NCBI RefSeq assembly: GCF_024347615.1
Contig: NZ_AP025509.1
Span: forward strand, 496,001 to 560,000
Reading direction: 5' to 3'
Source: Vibrio splendidus
Lineage (GTDB): Bacteria > Pseudomonadota > Gammaproteobacteria > Enterobacterales > Vibrionaceae
Length of the DNA: 64,000 bases
Below the pieces are notes generated by a model. It saw only the letters and a list, made by a program, of their open reading frames with translations. It had not been told where the DNA came from and did no database searches. Shown here in pieces: positions 26,051 to 34,911 of this stretch (the first letter of the stretch is position 1; the number at the start of each line of letters is the position of its first letter). The position numbers were made by a program, and so were the translations under genes.

Positions 26051-27790
26051 ATGACTAAAAAGAATAAGCCGACAAAAATAGTGTTGGCACACATCAACGA
26101 CACCCACTCATACTTTGAACCAACCTCGTTACAGCTATCACTTAAAATGAACAACCACATCATTGAACCTTATGTCAGTGCTGGTGGCTTTGCTCGAATC
26201 TCAACACGCTTTAAGCAATTAGAGCAAGATGCTAAGCGTCAAAAGGTCGGAACCTTGTTCCTGCATGCTGGAGACTGCTTCCAAGGCACGTTGTACTTTT
26301 CTTTATTCAAGGGAAAAGCCAACGCCGATTTGTTGAACGCCCTTAATATAGATGCCATGACGCTCGGCAATCACGAGCTAGACATGGGTAATGAGCCGGT
26401 CGCCATTTTCGCTAAAAGAATCAGATTCCCATTGTTGGCGGGTAACTGGAATTTGTCGAATGAGGATATCAATAAAACTCATACCTTAGCGGACAACGAC
26501 ATTGTTAAGCCTTATCTAACTGAAACGCAAAGTGCTTCTTTTATAACGAAAGAGTTTGATGGCGAGAAGGTCGCAATCTTCGGGTTAAGCATCGATAAAA
26601 TGGCGGGCATTGCGAATCCAGACTTTGATACACCATTTGAAAACGCGTTAGAAACGGCAAAAGCAACGATAGAACAAATTCACCAGGCTGGTATTAACAA
26701 GATAGTGCTGCTTAGTCACCTTGGTTATGAAGCTGATTTAGAGCTAGCTTCGAATGTGCAAGGCATCGGTGTGATTGTTGGCGGTCATAGTCACCGCTTG
26801 CAAGGCGATTTCTCAGATATCGGCTTAGTGAAAGACGATGACTACGGCGTAAAAATTGGCGACACCTATGTTGTACAAGCCGGTTTCCACGCAATGAGCC
26901 TCGGACACTGTGAAATTGAGTTCGATTCTGCAGGCAAAGTGACACACTTTAATGGCAAGAATGAACTGCTGTTGGGACGTCGATTGTTTATAGACGCCAA
27001 ATTAAGTGAAGTAGGGCAAGGCGATGCTCACGATATGGCGTGTGAGTTTTTAAACAACCACTCGAATATCGCGGTATGTAAAAAAGATCCTGAACTGCAA
27101 AGCATTCTGACGGATAAATATCAGCCGAGAGTTCGAAAGCTTCAACAACAAGTTATCGCTCATGCTGGCACAAAACTCCGCCATGTTCGTATCCCTGACG
27201 AGCAAGGGCCTAGTCAACTTGCGCCTTTGGTTGCCCAGTCGTTTCAATATCTGATGAACAAAAAAGGACACGGCGTAGAATTTGCGATCCACAATTCTGG
27301 TGGGGTGAGAAACTCACTCAATAGCGGAGACGTCTCCGTTGCCGATATTGCCGGAAAACTACTACCGTTTGCCGTACCTATTGGTGTGTATGACGTAAAA
27401 GGTGAAACGATCGCAGGCATGTTAGAAGGGGCAATTAACAACGCGCTGGATAATGGTGTGGTAGGTACGGGTTCTGGCAGCTTTCCTTATACTCATAACT
27501 TGAGATTTTGTTATCACAAAGAAGCACCCTTAGGACATCGTATTCATCATCTAGAAATACACTCTGAAACATCCGGTTGGCAGCCAGTGTCTCGCGACCG
27601 AATTTACCGAGGCGCGTCGTCAGCCTATACCATGAAAGGAAAAGAGGGCTATAACGCCGTCTTGGATATGATAGGTGATGGCATGGTCACGACCGACTCG
27701 ATGGCAGACTGTTTCATCGAGTTTCTACAAGACCACCCAGAGTCGCTGCAACACAACGAGCCGCTGAATTGTTTGGAGTGTTTTAGATAG
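26051..27790 (+). CDS. 5'-nucleotidase / UDP-sugar hydrolase family metallophosphoesterase
   Basis: The 579-aa protein has the N-terminal metallophosphoesterase motifs (HINDTHSYFEP, HAGDCFQGTLYFSLF, GNHELDMG, LLSHLGYEADLELA, GGHSHRLQG) and the C-terminal 5'-nucleotidase domain (HNSGGVRNSLNSGDV, GSGSFPYTHNLRF). Relatives hydrolyse nucleotides or UDP-sugars. Unlike UshA, no signal peptide is visible (MTKKNKPTKIVLAH), so it probably acts in the cytoplasm or leaves by another route. It appears monocistronic. Confidence 0.88.
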   Translation: MTKKNKPTKIVLAHINDTHSYFEPTSLQLSLKMNNHIIEPYVSAGGFARISTRFKQLEQDAKRQKVGTLFLHAGDCFQGTLYFSLFKGKANADLLNALNIDAMTLGNHELDMGNEPVAIFAKRIRFPLLAGNWNLSNEDINKTHTLADNDIVKPYLTETQSASFITKEFDGEKVAIFGLSIDKMAGIANPDFDTPFENALETAKATIEQIHQAGINKIVLLSHLGYEADLELASNVQGIGVIVGGHSHRLQGDFSDIGLVKDDDYGVKIGDTYVVQAGFHAMSLGHCEIEFDSAGKVTHFNGKNELLLGRRLFIDAKLSEVGQGDAHDMACEFLNNHSNIAVCKKDPELQSILTDKYQPRVRKLQQQVIAHAGTKLRHVRIPDEQGPSQLAPLVAQSFQYLMNKKGHGVEFAIHNSGGVRNSLNSGDVSVADIAGKLLPFAVPIGVYDVKGETIAGMLEGAINNALDNGVVGTGSGSFPYTHNLRFCYHKEAPLGHRIHHLEIHSETSGWQPVSRDRIYRGASSAYTMKGKEGYNAVLDMIGDGMVTTDSMADCFIEFLQDHPESLQHNEPLNCLECFR

Positions 27791-27892
27791 GTACAGGTAA
27801 TGCTTTTGATTGGTGTTATTAGTTTCGTCTATTTATAAATTTGGCATTGTTTATGCTTTATCTCTGCAGGTCGCCTTCTTGTGGAGATATGC

Positions 27893-27988
27893 ATGGATAA
27901 GAAAGATTGGTTAGATGCGGTAGCGGTTGTCGGTTGGGTATCGGTTTGGTCCGCGTTAGTGTACTTGGTACCCGCTGCAGGTTTATAA
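27893..27988 (+). CDS. Small membrane protein, 31 aa
   Basis: GTGGAG precedes an ATG that opens MDKKDWLDAVAVVGWVSVWSALVYLVPAAGL. After a charged head, a single membrane-spanning segment fills the rest. The ribosome binding site and amphiphilic design support it as a real small protein; the frame is too short to be sure from sequence alone. Confidence 0.5.
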   Translation: MDKKDWLDAVAVVGWVSVWSALVYLVPAAGL

Positions 27989-28044
27989 CGTAGCGTGCCT
28001 TGAAGTGAACTGTAAGACAAAGCGCGTACAAGACTCGTTCGTTA

Positions 28045-28084
28045 TTTGTATCATTGAGTAACGGATTTGTATCATGAGTAACGG
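28045..28084. repeat. Direct tandem duplication of a 20-bp segment
   Basis: TTTGTATCATTGAGTAACGG is followed after one base by the same sequence lacking a single T. It lies between the small membrane protein gene and the terminator at 28161. Confidence 0.75.
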
Positions 28085-28160
28085 TATTAGGGGTTAACCC
28101 TCTCAGTAGTATTCTCAGAATCAATACGAATGTCGTTTTGACAAGCCTATAGAAATAAAT

Positions 28161-28184
28161 GAGGAGCGTTTTGCTCCTTTTTTA
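28161..28184 (+). terminator. Terminator upstream of the riboswitch
   Basis: AGGAGC and GCTCCT enclose GTTTT and are followed by TTTTT; the flanking AAATAAAT/ATTTATT extend the symmetry. It separates the riboswitch unit from genes before it. Confidence 0.8.
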
Positions 28185-28237
28185 TTTATTTCCGAAAATT
28201 TTTCTAGACGAAACAAAGATAGAGGAATATTATCCAC

Positions 28238-28347
28238 GCGTTTGGGGAGTAGTTAGCGCAAGTTTACATATCGTCATCTCGTTAGGCCAAGAGTCTATCC
28301 GGTATGTAAAGGTGAAATCCCATATTTCACTTCAACGAGACCAACGC
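28238..28347 (+). ncRNA. yybP-ykoY (Mn2+) riboswitch
   Basis: The leader contains the family hallmarks: TTTGGGGAGTAG at the 5' side and CAACGAGACC at the 3' side. These fold together through a P1 stem of GCGTTTGG (28238-28245) with CCAACGC (28341-28347). This class senses Mn2+ and controls Mn exporters. After it, a hairpin (GCGGAAG 28390-28396, CTTCCGC 28411-28417) ends just before the GGAGG of the next gene, which fits control of ribosome access. Confidence 0.82.
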
Positions 28348-28428
28348 AATCACAATCAAGATCCATCGTGGAACTTGATAGTTTTGTTTGCGGAAGGTCT
28401 TTGTACAGTTCTTCCGCCCGGAGGAATA

Positions 28429-29430
28429 ATGAACTCAACTCAATCTCTATTATCTACAAATAGTGAATCCTTTTTTTCATCGCCAATCATGACGACTTAT
28501 GCGGGCTTTTTCCTGCTGACAGTCATTCTTGTCTCTATTGATATCTATCAGACTCGTGGTGGTAGTGTAACCATCAAGAAAGCGGCAATTTGGAGCGTTT
28601 TCTGGTTTGTGCTCGCGTTTTTATTTGCTGGTTCCATTTACCTTTTTTGGGACATCTATGCGCCGAATAGTGAATACACAGCCCAAAAAGCAACCGTGTC
28701 ATTCATTACCGGTTACTTGCTAGAAAAATCATTGAGCGTAGACAACTTGTTTGTTTTCGCGATGATCTTTGCCCAGTACCAAGTTCCTGAACATCTAAGA
28801 CCTCGTGCGCTTCTTTGGGGCGTAATTGGTGCATTGGTGCTTCGTGCAATTATGATCGCATTAGGTGCTCAGCTATTGGCTGAATACCATTGGGTGCTTT
28901 ATGTATTTGCTGCATTCCTAATTGGTACGGGTATTAAACTAGCGCTAGACAAGGGCGAAGAGGAGAGTGTGAATACGCTACCTGAGAAGTTACTTCGTAA
29001 AGTGATGCCAGTGACAGAAGACTTCCATGGTCCAGCGTTGATGATCAAGCAAGGCACTAAATGGGTACTCACGCCAATGATGTTGGTGATTGGTGCCATT
29101 GCGGTTATGGATGTGATGTTTGCACTGGATTCTATTCCTGCAATTTTCGCCGTTACGCGAGAGCCATTCTTAGTACTGGCTGCAAACGTATTTGCATTGC
29201 TTGGCCTTCGTTCTTTGTACTTTGTTCTCCAAGGCATGATGGATAAGTTCATCTACTTGAAGCCTGCACTGGCATTCATCATGGTGTTCATTGGTGTGAA
29301 AATGCTATTGGTTGACAGTGAGTGGGCTATCCCAACGTATTGGTCGCTAGCTGTTCTGATTTCTACTATGACGATTGCGGTTATAGCGTCGATTTATGCG
29401 AAGAAGCCAGACATTGAACAAGTAAATTAA
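28429..29430 (+). CDS. alx: TerC/Alx family membrane protein (probable Mn2+ exporter)
   Basis: The 333-aa protein has nine or so membrane segments and the TerC motifs with buried acidic residues (TGYLLEKSLSVDNLFVFAMIFAQY, AVMDVMFALDSIPAIFAVTREPF). Alx and other TerC proteins export Mn2+. The frame is open 90 codons upstream, but that part is riboswitch RNA; the ATG at 28429 has GGAGG 5 bases before it. Location behind a Mn2+ riboswitch supports the metal assignment. Confidence 0.9.
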   Translation: MNSTQSLLSTNSESFFSSPIMTTYAGFFLLTVILVSIDIYQTRGGSVTIKKAAIWSVFWFVLAFLFAGSIYLFWDIYAPNSEYTAQKATVSFITGYLLEKSLSVDNLFVFAMIFAQYQVPEHLRPRALLWGVIGALVLRAIMIALGAQLLAEYHWVLYVFAAFLIGTGIKLALDKGEEESVNTLPEKLLRKVMPVTEDFHGPALMIKQGTKWVLTPMMLVIGAIAVMDVMFALDSIPAIFAVTREPFLVLAANVFALLGLRSLYFVLQGMMDKFIYLKPALAFIMVFIGVKMLLVDSEWAIPTYWSLAVLISTMTIAVIASIYAKKPDIEQVN

Positions 29431-29441
29431 AACAAAAATAA

Positions 29442-29461
29442 CTTATCGAAAACTCGATAAG
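29442..29461 (+). terminator. Hairpin after the TerC gene
   Basis: CTTATCGA and TCGATAAG form an 8-bp stem with loop AAAC, 11 bases past the stop. No T tract follows, so termination here would be weak; it may protect the mRNA end. Confidence 0.5.
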
Positions 29462-29742
29462 GATTAGGTGGTCAATGAAGCTTGAAATTTATTTATGTAA
29501 ATTTTTTGTGACACTGGCCACTGTTGTTTGAGGGTTATTTGTACTAAATGCATGATTTAGGCACTGTTGTGAATTTTTACTCATCAAGCGTGAATATGTA
29601 TTTCGAGGTGTTGTTAATGGTTTGTTTTATTAGAAAAACTAATCTGAATTTCTAATTTTAGTCATTTTTTAACCTGCAAAAGATCACCTATTATTCTTGT
29701 CATCAGAACGAACCACATAAACAAATTTATAGAGAGGCAATC
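29462..29742. other. Intergenic stretch before the 62-aa gene
   Basis: No gene is supported. CACTGTTGT occurs twice (about 29518 and 29562), and the last 60 bases probably hold the promoter for the next gene. Confidence 0.4.
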
Positions 29743-29931
29743 ATGGCTCAAGCAATGCAAATGAATACTATCGCTGTTCCTAACTCTATGGATAAGAAGA
29801 CCTACTCGGTTAACATCAAAGGATTGATTGCACACATTTTCGATATTCTTTTCGTAGACAACTCTCCACGTAGTTACTACGCAAGCGACCTATCTGGTCA
29901 CATGCAACGCGATATCGGTATCAACCGTTAA
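29743..29931 (+). CDS. Small protein with a DUF1127-like tail, 62 aa
   Basis: GAGAGG precedes the ATG. The product is small and basic, with a hydrophobic middle (GLIAHIFDILFVDN) and a C terminus (YYASDLSGHMQRDIGINR) resembling the end of DUF1127/YjiS proteins. Function unknown. A strong terminator follows, so the mRNA is short and the gene is probably well expressed under some condition. Confidence 0.7.
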   Translation: MAQAMQMNTIAVPNSMDKKTYSVNIKGLIAHIFDILFVDNSPRSYYASDLSGHMQRDIGINR

Positions 29932-29964
29932 TCTCTGCGTTAACATGTAAAAATATAGAATTTA

Positions 29965-29995
29965 AAAAACGCCAGCTTCTAAAGCTGGCGTTTTT
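29965..29995 (+). terminator. Terminator after the 62-aa gene
   Basis: AAAAACGCCAGCTT and AAGCTGGCGTTTTT form a 14-bp stem with a three-base loop. Confidence 0.92.
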
Positions 29996-30103
29996 GTATC
30001 TGAAACAAGCTGTGTATCTAAAACAAGCTGTCTATCTGAAATAAACTAAGCATCTGAAATAAACCCAGCACCTGAAAGAAACTCATCACCTGAAAGAAAT
30101 ACT
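29996..30103. repeat. Six tandem 18-bp repeats
   Basis: Units start at 29996, 30014, 30032, 30050, 30068 and 30086. The consensus is about GYAYCTGAAAYAAACYSW. Adjacent copies are most alike, and the array changes gradually from one end to the other, as expected from stepwise duplication. It starts directly after the terminator and ends before the DUF1223 gene. Confidence 0.9.
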
Positions 30104-30161
30104 TAGGCATAACGGTCTGTATTTGAGCGCCAGTAAATTCGCTTTGTACAAGGATCATGGT

Positions 30162-30902
30162 ATGTCACACGCCACACGCAATTCATCATTGATTAAACTC
30201 TGTTTACTTGCCTTGCCAATCGGCGCCCATTCTTCTGTGTCGTTTGCACAAACGTGGAGTAACGAAGGCCAGCCTGCTCAGGTTATTGAGCTGTTTACCT
30301 CTGAAGGTTGTTCTAGTTGTCCGCCTGCTGACACGTACCTCAGTACTTTTGCAGATCATCCAAAACTTTGGACCGAGGTCATACCGCTTGCTTATCACGT
30401 AGACTACTGGGACTACTTAGGCTGGGGAGACAAGTTCGCCAGCAAGGCATTCAGTCAGAAGCAACGTTTATACAAAGCTTATGGGGTAACAAGTGGCGTT
30501 TATACACCGGGCTTTGTTGTCGATGGAAAAGAGTGGCGTGGTTACTTTAATTGGCTAGACAGAACGTTGCCTTCGATCCAACAACAAACTAATCCCAAAT
30601 TAACAGTGAACCATAAAGGCGATACGTTCAACGTGAGTTACGAAGGCAAAGGGGATTATGTCGCTCATATTGCCTTGTTGGCGATGAACGAAGTCACCAG
30701 CGTTAAAGCGGGCGAGAATAGAGGTAAGAAACTTAAGCACGATTTTGTCGTGGTTTACGACGGCTATCAACGTGGTGAGTCTGATTGGCAATTCAATATC
30801 GATTTCTCTCCTTTAGTCGCCACGCCAGATGCTGTAGCCGTGTGGTTAACTGAGCTCAACTCGTACACGCCAGAGCAAACGGTAGCGGGGTGGCTTAACT
30901 AA
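30162..30902 (+). CDS. DUF1223 family secreted thioredoxin-like protein
   Basis: The 246-aa protein begins with a signal peptide (MSHATRNSSLIKLCLLALPIGAHSSVSFA) and has the DUF1223 signature VIELFTSEGCSSCPPAD, with a CxxC typical of a thioredoxin fold, then AYHVDYWDYLGWGDKFAS and YTPGFVVDGKEWRG. AAGGA stands 7 bases before the ATG at 30162; an earlier TTG frame start at 30123 is less likely. Role unknown; a periplasmic redox function is plausible. Confidence 0.83.
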   Translation: MSHATRNSSLIKLCLLALPIGAHSSVSFAQTWSNEGQPAQVIELFTSEGCSSCPPADTYLSTFADHPKLWTEVIPLAYHVDYWDYLGWGDKFASKAFSQKQRLYKAYGVTSGVYTPGFVVDGKEWRGYFNWLDRTLPSIQQQTNPKLTVNHKGDTFNVSYEGKGDYVAHIALLAMNEVTSVKAGENRGKKLKHDFVVVYDGYQRGESDWQFNIDFSPLVATPDAVAVWLTELNSYTPEQTVAGWLN

Positions 30903-31045
30903 ATTTGCGATAACTTGATATCTGGATGTGTTTTAGAGGGGCTTAATCGCTGAAACGCGGGAGAAAGGGGCGATTTAGTTACGTAATACTGCTGAAATAC
31001 GTTAATATAGCGCGCTATTATTTTAGCTTTGAGTTCCTGCAATTA

Positions 31046-32332
31046 ATGACTAACACCACAACACCAACCAACTTCTCTGATCTTGGCTTAATCTCTCCTT
31101 TGATGGCTCGTTTAACAGAGCTTGAATACCAACAGCCAACGCCTATCCAAGCGCAAGTTATTCCAAGTGTGTTAGCAGGACGCGACCTAATTGCAGGTGC
31201 AAATACGGGTTCAGGTAAAACTGCAGCATTTGCACTGCCGCTGTTACAACAAATCCATGAAGATGCGCCTTTAGACCGCAGAGCAGGCAAAGGTAACTTT
31301 GTGTCTGGTCTTATCTTGGTGCCTACACGTGAACTTGCTAAGCAAGTGGCTGACAGCGTTAAGTCTTACGCAGTACACTTCAATGGTGCGATCAAAACGG
31401 TTTGTGTATTTGGTGGTGTATCGGTAAACACTCAGATGCAAGCGCTACGTGGCGGCACTGATATCTTGGTGGCAACACCGGGTCGTTTGCTGGATCTGAT
31501 CTCAAGCAACGCTATCAAGCTAGATAAAGTAAAAACGTTAGTGCTTGATGAAGCTGACCGAATGTTAAGCCTTGGTTTTACAGAAGAACTAGACGCGATC
31601 TTGAAACTTCTGCCAAGCAAAAAACAAACCTTGTTGTTCTCTGCGACTTTCCCCGAGCAAGTTAAAACGCTGACTCACGAACTACTGAATGATCCAATTG
31701 AAGTTCAACTTCAAAGTGCTAATGCGAGCACATTGGTTCAGCGTGTATTCGAAGTAGAAAAAGGTCGTAAGACAGCATTGTTAGCGCACCTGATTCAACA
31801 GCACGAATGGCGCCAAGCTCTTATCTTCGTAAACGCGAAAAACAGCTGCGAGCACCTTGCAGACAAGCTTTACAAGCGCGGTATCATTGCGGAAGTATTC
31901 CACGGTGATAAAGGGCAGGGTTCACGTACTCGTATTCTTGAAGATTTCAAATCTGGCGAGATTGACGTTCTTATCGCGACAGACATCGCGGCACGTGGTC
32001 TGGATATCGAAAAGCTACCAGTAGTAATCAACTTTGACCTACCGCGTAGCCCATCAGACTACATGCACCGTATTGGCCGAAGTGGTCGTGCGGGTGAGGT
32101 TGGTCTAGCGCTATCTTTGATCGACCACGAAGATTACCATCACTTCACAATCATTGAGAAGAAAAACAAAATCCGTCTTGAGCGTGAGCAAATTGAAGGT
32201 TTTGAAGTGGATGAAGAAGCTACGGCTGAACTTGTTGCTGCATTAAAACCCGTTGCGCCACCGGCTGGCACAGGCAAGAAGAAAAAGAAGAAAGCACCTA
32301 AAAACCAAGATGTTTGGTTGAGAAATAACTGA
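31046..32332 (+). CDS. DEAD-box RNA helicase, RhlE-like
   Basis: The 428-aa protein has the whole helicase core (ANTGSGKTAA, PTRELAKQ, TPGRLLDL, DEADRML, SATFPEQ, ARGLDIEKL, HRIGRSGRAG) and a short Lys-rich tail (GTGKKKKKKAPKNQD). It is a different member from the helicase at 8465, so the two are paralogs of an expanded family. Expected role: remodelling of RNA duplexes, often cold-linked. A terminator follows. Confidence 0.92.
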   Translation: MTNTTTPTNFSDLGLISPLMARLTELEYQQPTPIQAQVIPSVLAGRDLIAGANTGSGKTAAFALPLLQQIHEDAPLDRRAGKGNFVSGLILVPTRELAKQVADSVKSYAVHFNGAIKTVCVFGGVSVNTQMQALRGGTDILVATPGRLLDLISSNAIKLDKVKTLVLDEADRMLSLGFTEELDAILKLLPSKKQTLLFSATFPEQVKTLTHELLNDPIEVQLQSANASTLVQRVFEVEKGRKTALLAHLIQQHEWRQALIFVNAKNSCEHLADKLYKRGIIAEVFHGDKGQGSRTRILEDFKSGEIDVLIATDIAARGLDIEKLPVVINFDLPRSPSDYMHRIGRSGRAGEVGLALSLIDHEDYHHFTIIEKKNKIRLEREQIEGFEVDEEATAELVAALKPVAPPAGTGKKKKKKAPKNQDVWLRNN

Positions 32333-32360
32333 TATTGAGTCAGTCAAAAATAGAATTTCC

Positions 32361-32385
32361 AAAGGCGCTTAATTGCGCCTTTTTT
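32361..32385 (+). terminator. Terminator of the second helicase gene
   Basis: AAAGGCGC and GCGCCTTT form a stem with loop TTAATT, followed by T. Confidence 0.88.
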
Positions 32386-32423
32386 ATTTTTAGCCCTAAG
32401 TTTAACGAATCCGCATAACGAGA

Positions 32424-33788
32424 TTAAACGACACTCTTGACTCTAAAGAGGTCAGTAAATAGTTTGCCGATCATCAAAATGATGAGCAGTGTGGTTAACA
32501 TCAGTAATGGTGTTTGAATCTGATAAACCGGTGTTAGATTAAGCGCGCCAGACGTCAGTACGACCAGCAGGTTAATGCCAAGTATTCGGTGCACCATAAG
32601 TTTAGGCGTTGCGAATACTTTCCATATCACCATGCTATTAATGAAATAGAACAATGCCAATTGCCACAACTCAGTCATCATCGGCATGATAAAGATGTAT
32701 TGAAGTAAAATAATGCTACCTGTGCCTATCACTCCGAAAAACGCATCTTTGATCACACTTGGTGGCATCGTCGGCAACATGGAAGAAAATACGCCTGCAA
32801 TCATCGGAAAAATAAAACCACCCGGCACAGGTAGATATATCCAAACCAGTAGCGACGTTACGAACATCAAGACTCCTTGTAAGACTTTTCTCCCATCTTC
32901 ATCCAGATGTTGAACAAAGGTACGGTGCTCATGGTGCCAAGAAACGTTTTTCTTCTCACTCTTCACAAACGGCACATCATCAATCAATGACAAGTTTGGC
33001 GCCATTAACTCTAGTTTTTCCAGTTTTTCTGTGAGAATTGGCCAATCAATAGGTTGAGTAAGTTCATCCGAGGCGAGTACAAGCAGACGATCTTGAATAT
33101 GAGCCATTTCACGGACACGTAAGCGCCACGCTTGGATATTTTGCTTTAGGTGATAACTGCCAGTGAGCGGTAAATCCAACAGCTGATAAAGCTTTTTAAT
33201 ATTAGCGGTATTGGACTCTAAGGCTTCTATATCAAGGTTATTGGTATCGCTCATTGCTGTTATCAGCGTTTCTCTGCTTGTTTCAAATCGTTGTACGAAG
33301 TTTTGTTCAGTGCTTACCGGCCAGATTAGACGATAAACAATCGAGAAAGTGATAACGCCTAGCAAAGTTTCTTGTATTCGTAGAACTGCAAAATAGAATG
33401 TAATTTGGTTATCGAATCCCCCCATACAAGAGATGATGGAGCAGACAGCAAAGCCTATAGAAAAGACATAACCGTATTTTTCATCACTCGACATGAAGAT
33501 GCACGTACCGAGAAATAAGGTGAAAAACATCAGAAACAGAAAGCGGTCCTGAGAAAACATCGCAATCAAGAAAAAGGCATAACCCGTCCCTAACAAGGTT
33601 CCCATTAATCGGTTATGGCCTTTGTTTATTGAATGGGCAAAACTCTCGTTCAATGCCATGACAGCAACCGCAATTGCCGCCCAATAGGGTTTTTCCCACT
33701 GAAACCACAACGCAAGGCAGATAGAGATAACAATCGCGAGAGAAGCCTTAATTGCTTCTTTGGTCGATGCACTGAACATAAATGCCAT
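32424..33788 (-). CDS. FUSC family transporter (AaeB-like)
   Basis: The 454-aa protein has two blocks of membrane segments separated by a cytoplasmic region (about 150-300), the arrangement of FUSC proteins such as AaeB, although shorter than AaeB (about 650 aa). AaeB exports aromatic acids such as p-hydroxybenzoate with AaeA. It is the last gene of a three-gene unit (DUF1656, HlyD-like, FUSC), 4 bases after the adaptor. Substrate not known. Confidence 0.85.
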   Translation of the reverse strand: MAFMFSASTKEAIKASLAIVISICLALWFQWEKPYWAAIAVAVMALNESFAHSINKGHNRLMGTLLGTGYAFFLIAMFSQDRFLFLMFFTLFLGTCIFMSSDEKYGYVFSIGFAVCSIISCMGGFDNQITFYFAVLRIQETLLGVITFSIVYRLIWPVSTEQNFVQRFETSRETLITAMSDTNNLDIEALESNTANIKKLYQLLDLPLTGSYHLKQNIQAWRLRVREMAHIQDRLLVLASDELTQPIDWPILTEKLEKLELMAPNLSLIDDVPFVKSEKKNVSWHHEHRTFVQHLDEDGRKVLQGVLMFVTSLLVWIYLPVPGGFIFPMIAGVFSSMLPTMPPSVIKDAFFGVIGTGSIILLQYIFIMPMMTELWQLALFYFINSMVIWKVFATPKLMVHRILGINLLVVLTSGALNLTPVYQIQTPLLMLTTLLIILMIGKLFTDLFRVKSVV

Positions 33789-33792
33789 CCAA

Positions 33793-34653
33793 CTATTTGA
33801 TTATTTTGATTGAAGCTGTCATGCCGACACGAAGTTGCAAGTCTTCAGGCACGTTATCGAGTACTACTTTAATTGGTATACGCTGAGCGAGGCGAATCCA
33901 TTGAAAATTTGGGTTCACGTTGGGAAGAAGGTCATTACCAGTACTGCCATCTTGTGTCGCAATGCCAAAGCCAATGCTTTTGATATGGCCTTCCAATTGA
34001 ATATTGTTGTGCATCATAAGAGTGACAAGCGCTTTGTCGTTAGGGCTAACATTAACCAGATCAGTTTCTTTGAAATAGCCTTCGATCCAGAAACTGTCTT
34101 CATCGATCAGCGCAACTACCGGTGTATTAGCGACGACTTGAGAGCCTTCTCGTAGGTTTAAGTTTGTGATGAAGCCATTCGTTGGAGCGTAAACCTTGGT
34201 GTATTTGAGATTTAAATGTGCCTCTTCAACATTGGCCTTTGCTAGTGCAACGTTAGCTGCATTTGTCTCAACCGCGTTGTTCAGGTTATTCAAGGTCAGC
34301 ACTGGCAGCGCGCCAGGCGTTCTTTTTTCTAAGTTCAACGCGCGTTGCTCTTCGTTTTTAGCTTTTGCTAAGAGCGCGCGAGCCTGCTTCTGTGTCGCGA
34401 GTGCTTTATTGTAGGCCGCTTGATAAATACTTGGGTCGATCTCAAACAGTAGATCCCCTTTAGCTACCTGTGAGTTGTCCTCAATATGGACTTTGGTTAC
34501 TTGCCCGGTGACTCGAGGGGTAATAGAAACTATGTATGCGCTGACCTGACCATCTCTAGTCCAGGGATTACTCGAATAAGATTGGTAATAGCTATAAACC
34601 ACAGAGCTTGCGGCAACGACCAGTAGTAGCGTGATGAGATAACGTTTAATCAA
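33793..34653 (-). CDS. HlyD family adaptor (AaeA-like)
   Basis: The 286-aa protein has one N-terminal membrane anchor (YLITLLLVVAASSVVY), a lipoyl half (TPRVTGQVTKVHIEDNSQVAKGDLLFEIDPSIYQ), a coiled-coil hairpin (about 75-130), the second lipoyl half (TKVYAPTNGFITNLNLREGSQV) and a beta-barrel domain. It would span the periplasm for the FUSC transporter encoded just after it. Confidence 0.9.
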   Translation of the reverse strand: MIKRYLITLLLVVAASSVVYSYYQSYSSNPWTRDGQVSAYIVSITPRVTGQVTKVHIEDNSQVAKGDLLFEIDPSIYQAAYNKALATQKQARALLAKAKNEEQRALNLEKRTPGALPVLTLNNLNNAVETNAANVALAKANVEEAHLNLKYTKVYAPTNGFITNLNLREGSQVVANTPVVALIDEDSFWIEGYFKETDLVNVSPNDKALVTLMMHNNIQLEGHIKSIGFGIATQDGSTGNDLLPNVNPNFQWIRLAQRIPIKVVLDNVPEDLQLRVGMTASIKIIK

Positions 34654-34663
34654 GGTGAATGCC

Positions 34664-34876
34664 TCAGAAGATGGTAATGAATTGACCGATAACGCCGACG
34701 AAAATCACGATTAGGCTTAATTCGGCAATTGCAGGAAAAGCGACATATTTATGTAGCCCAAGTTTTGTCGCGATTGAGCCAGTCAATATCGTCAATACAT
34801 AAGCTAACGCGATAACCAATAGCAAAGGAGGGAAGTAGATCTCACCCCACACGAGTTCATGTGGCATTGTGTTCAT
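34664..34876 (-). CDS. DUF1656 small membrane protein (AaeX-like)
   Basis: The 70-aa protein has two membrane segments and the DUF1656 start (HELVWGEIYFPPLLLVIALAYVLT). AaeX homologs always precede an AaeA/AaeB pair, as here (10 bases before the adaptor). The role is unknown. Confidence 0.85.
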   Translation of the reverse strand: MNTMPHELVWGEIYFPPLLLVIALAYVLTILTGSIATKLGLHKYVAFPAIAELSLIVIFVGVIGQFITIF

Positions 34877-34887
34877 GGGTCTGTCTC

Positions 34888-34911
34888 TATCGTTTTAAGA
34901 AGGTAACGATA
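34888..34911. promoter_or_regulatory. LysR-type operator before the efflux operon
   Basis: TATCGTT and AACGATA are perfect inverted 7-bp arms 10 bases apart, 11 bases upstream of the DUF1656 start codon. It fits a binding site for the divergent LysR regulator. Confidence 0.55.

Noticed and set aside
28159..28428. 90-codon open extension upstream of the TerC start
   Set aside because: It runs through the Mn2+ riboswitch and its hairpin; the strong GGAGG and ATG at 28429 mark the true start.
28899..29252. 117-codon minus-strand frame inside the TerC gene
   Set aside because: It is the antisense shadow of conserved TerC membrane segments.
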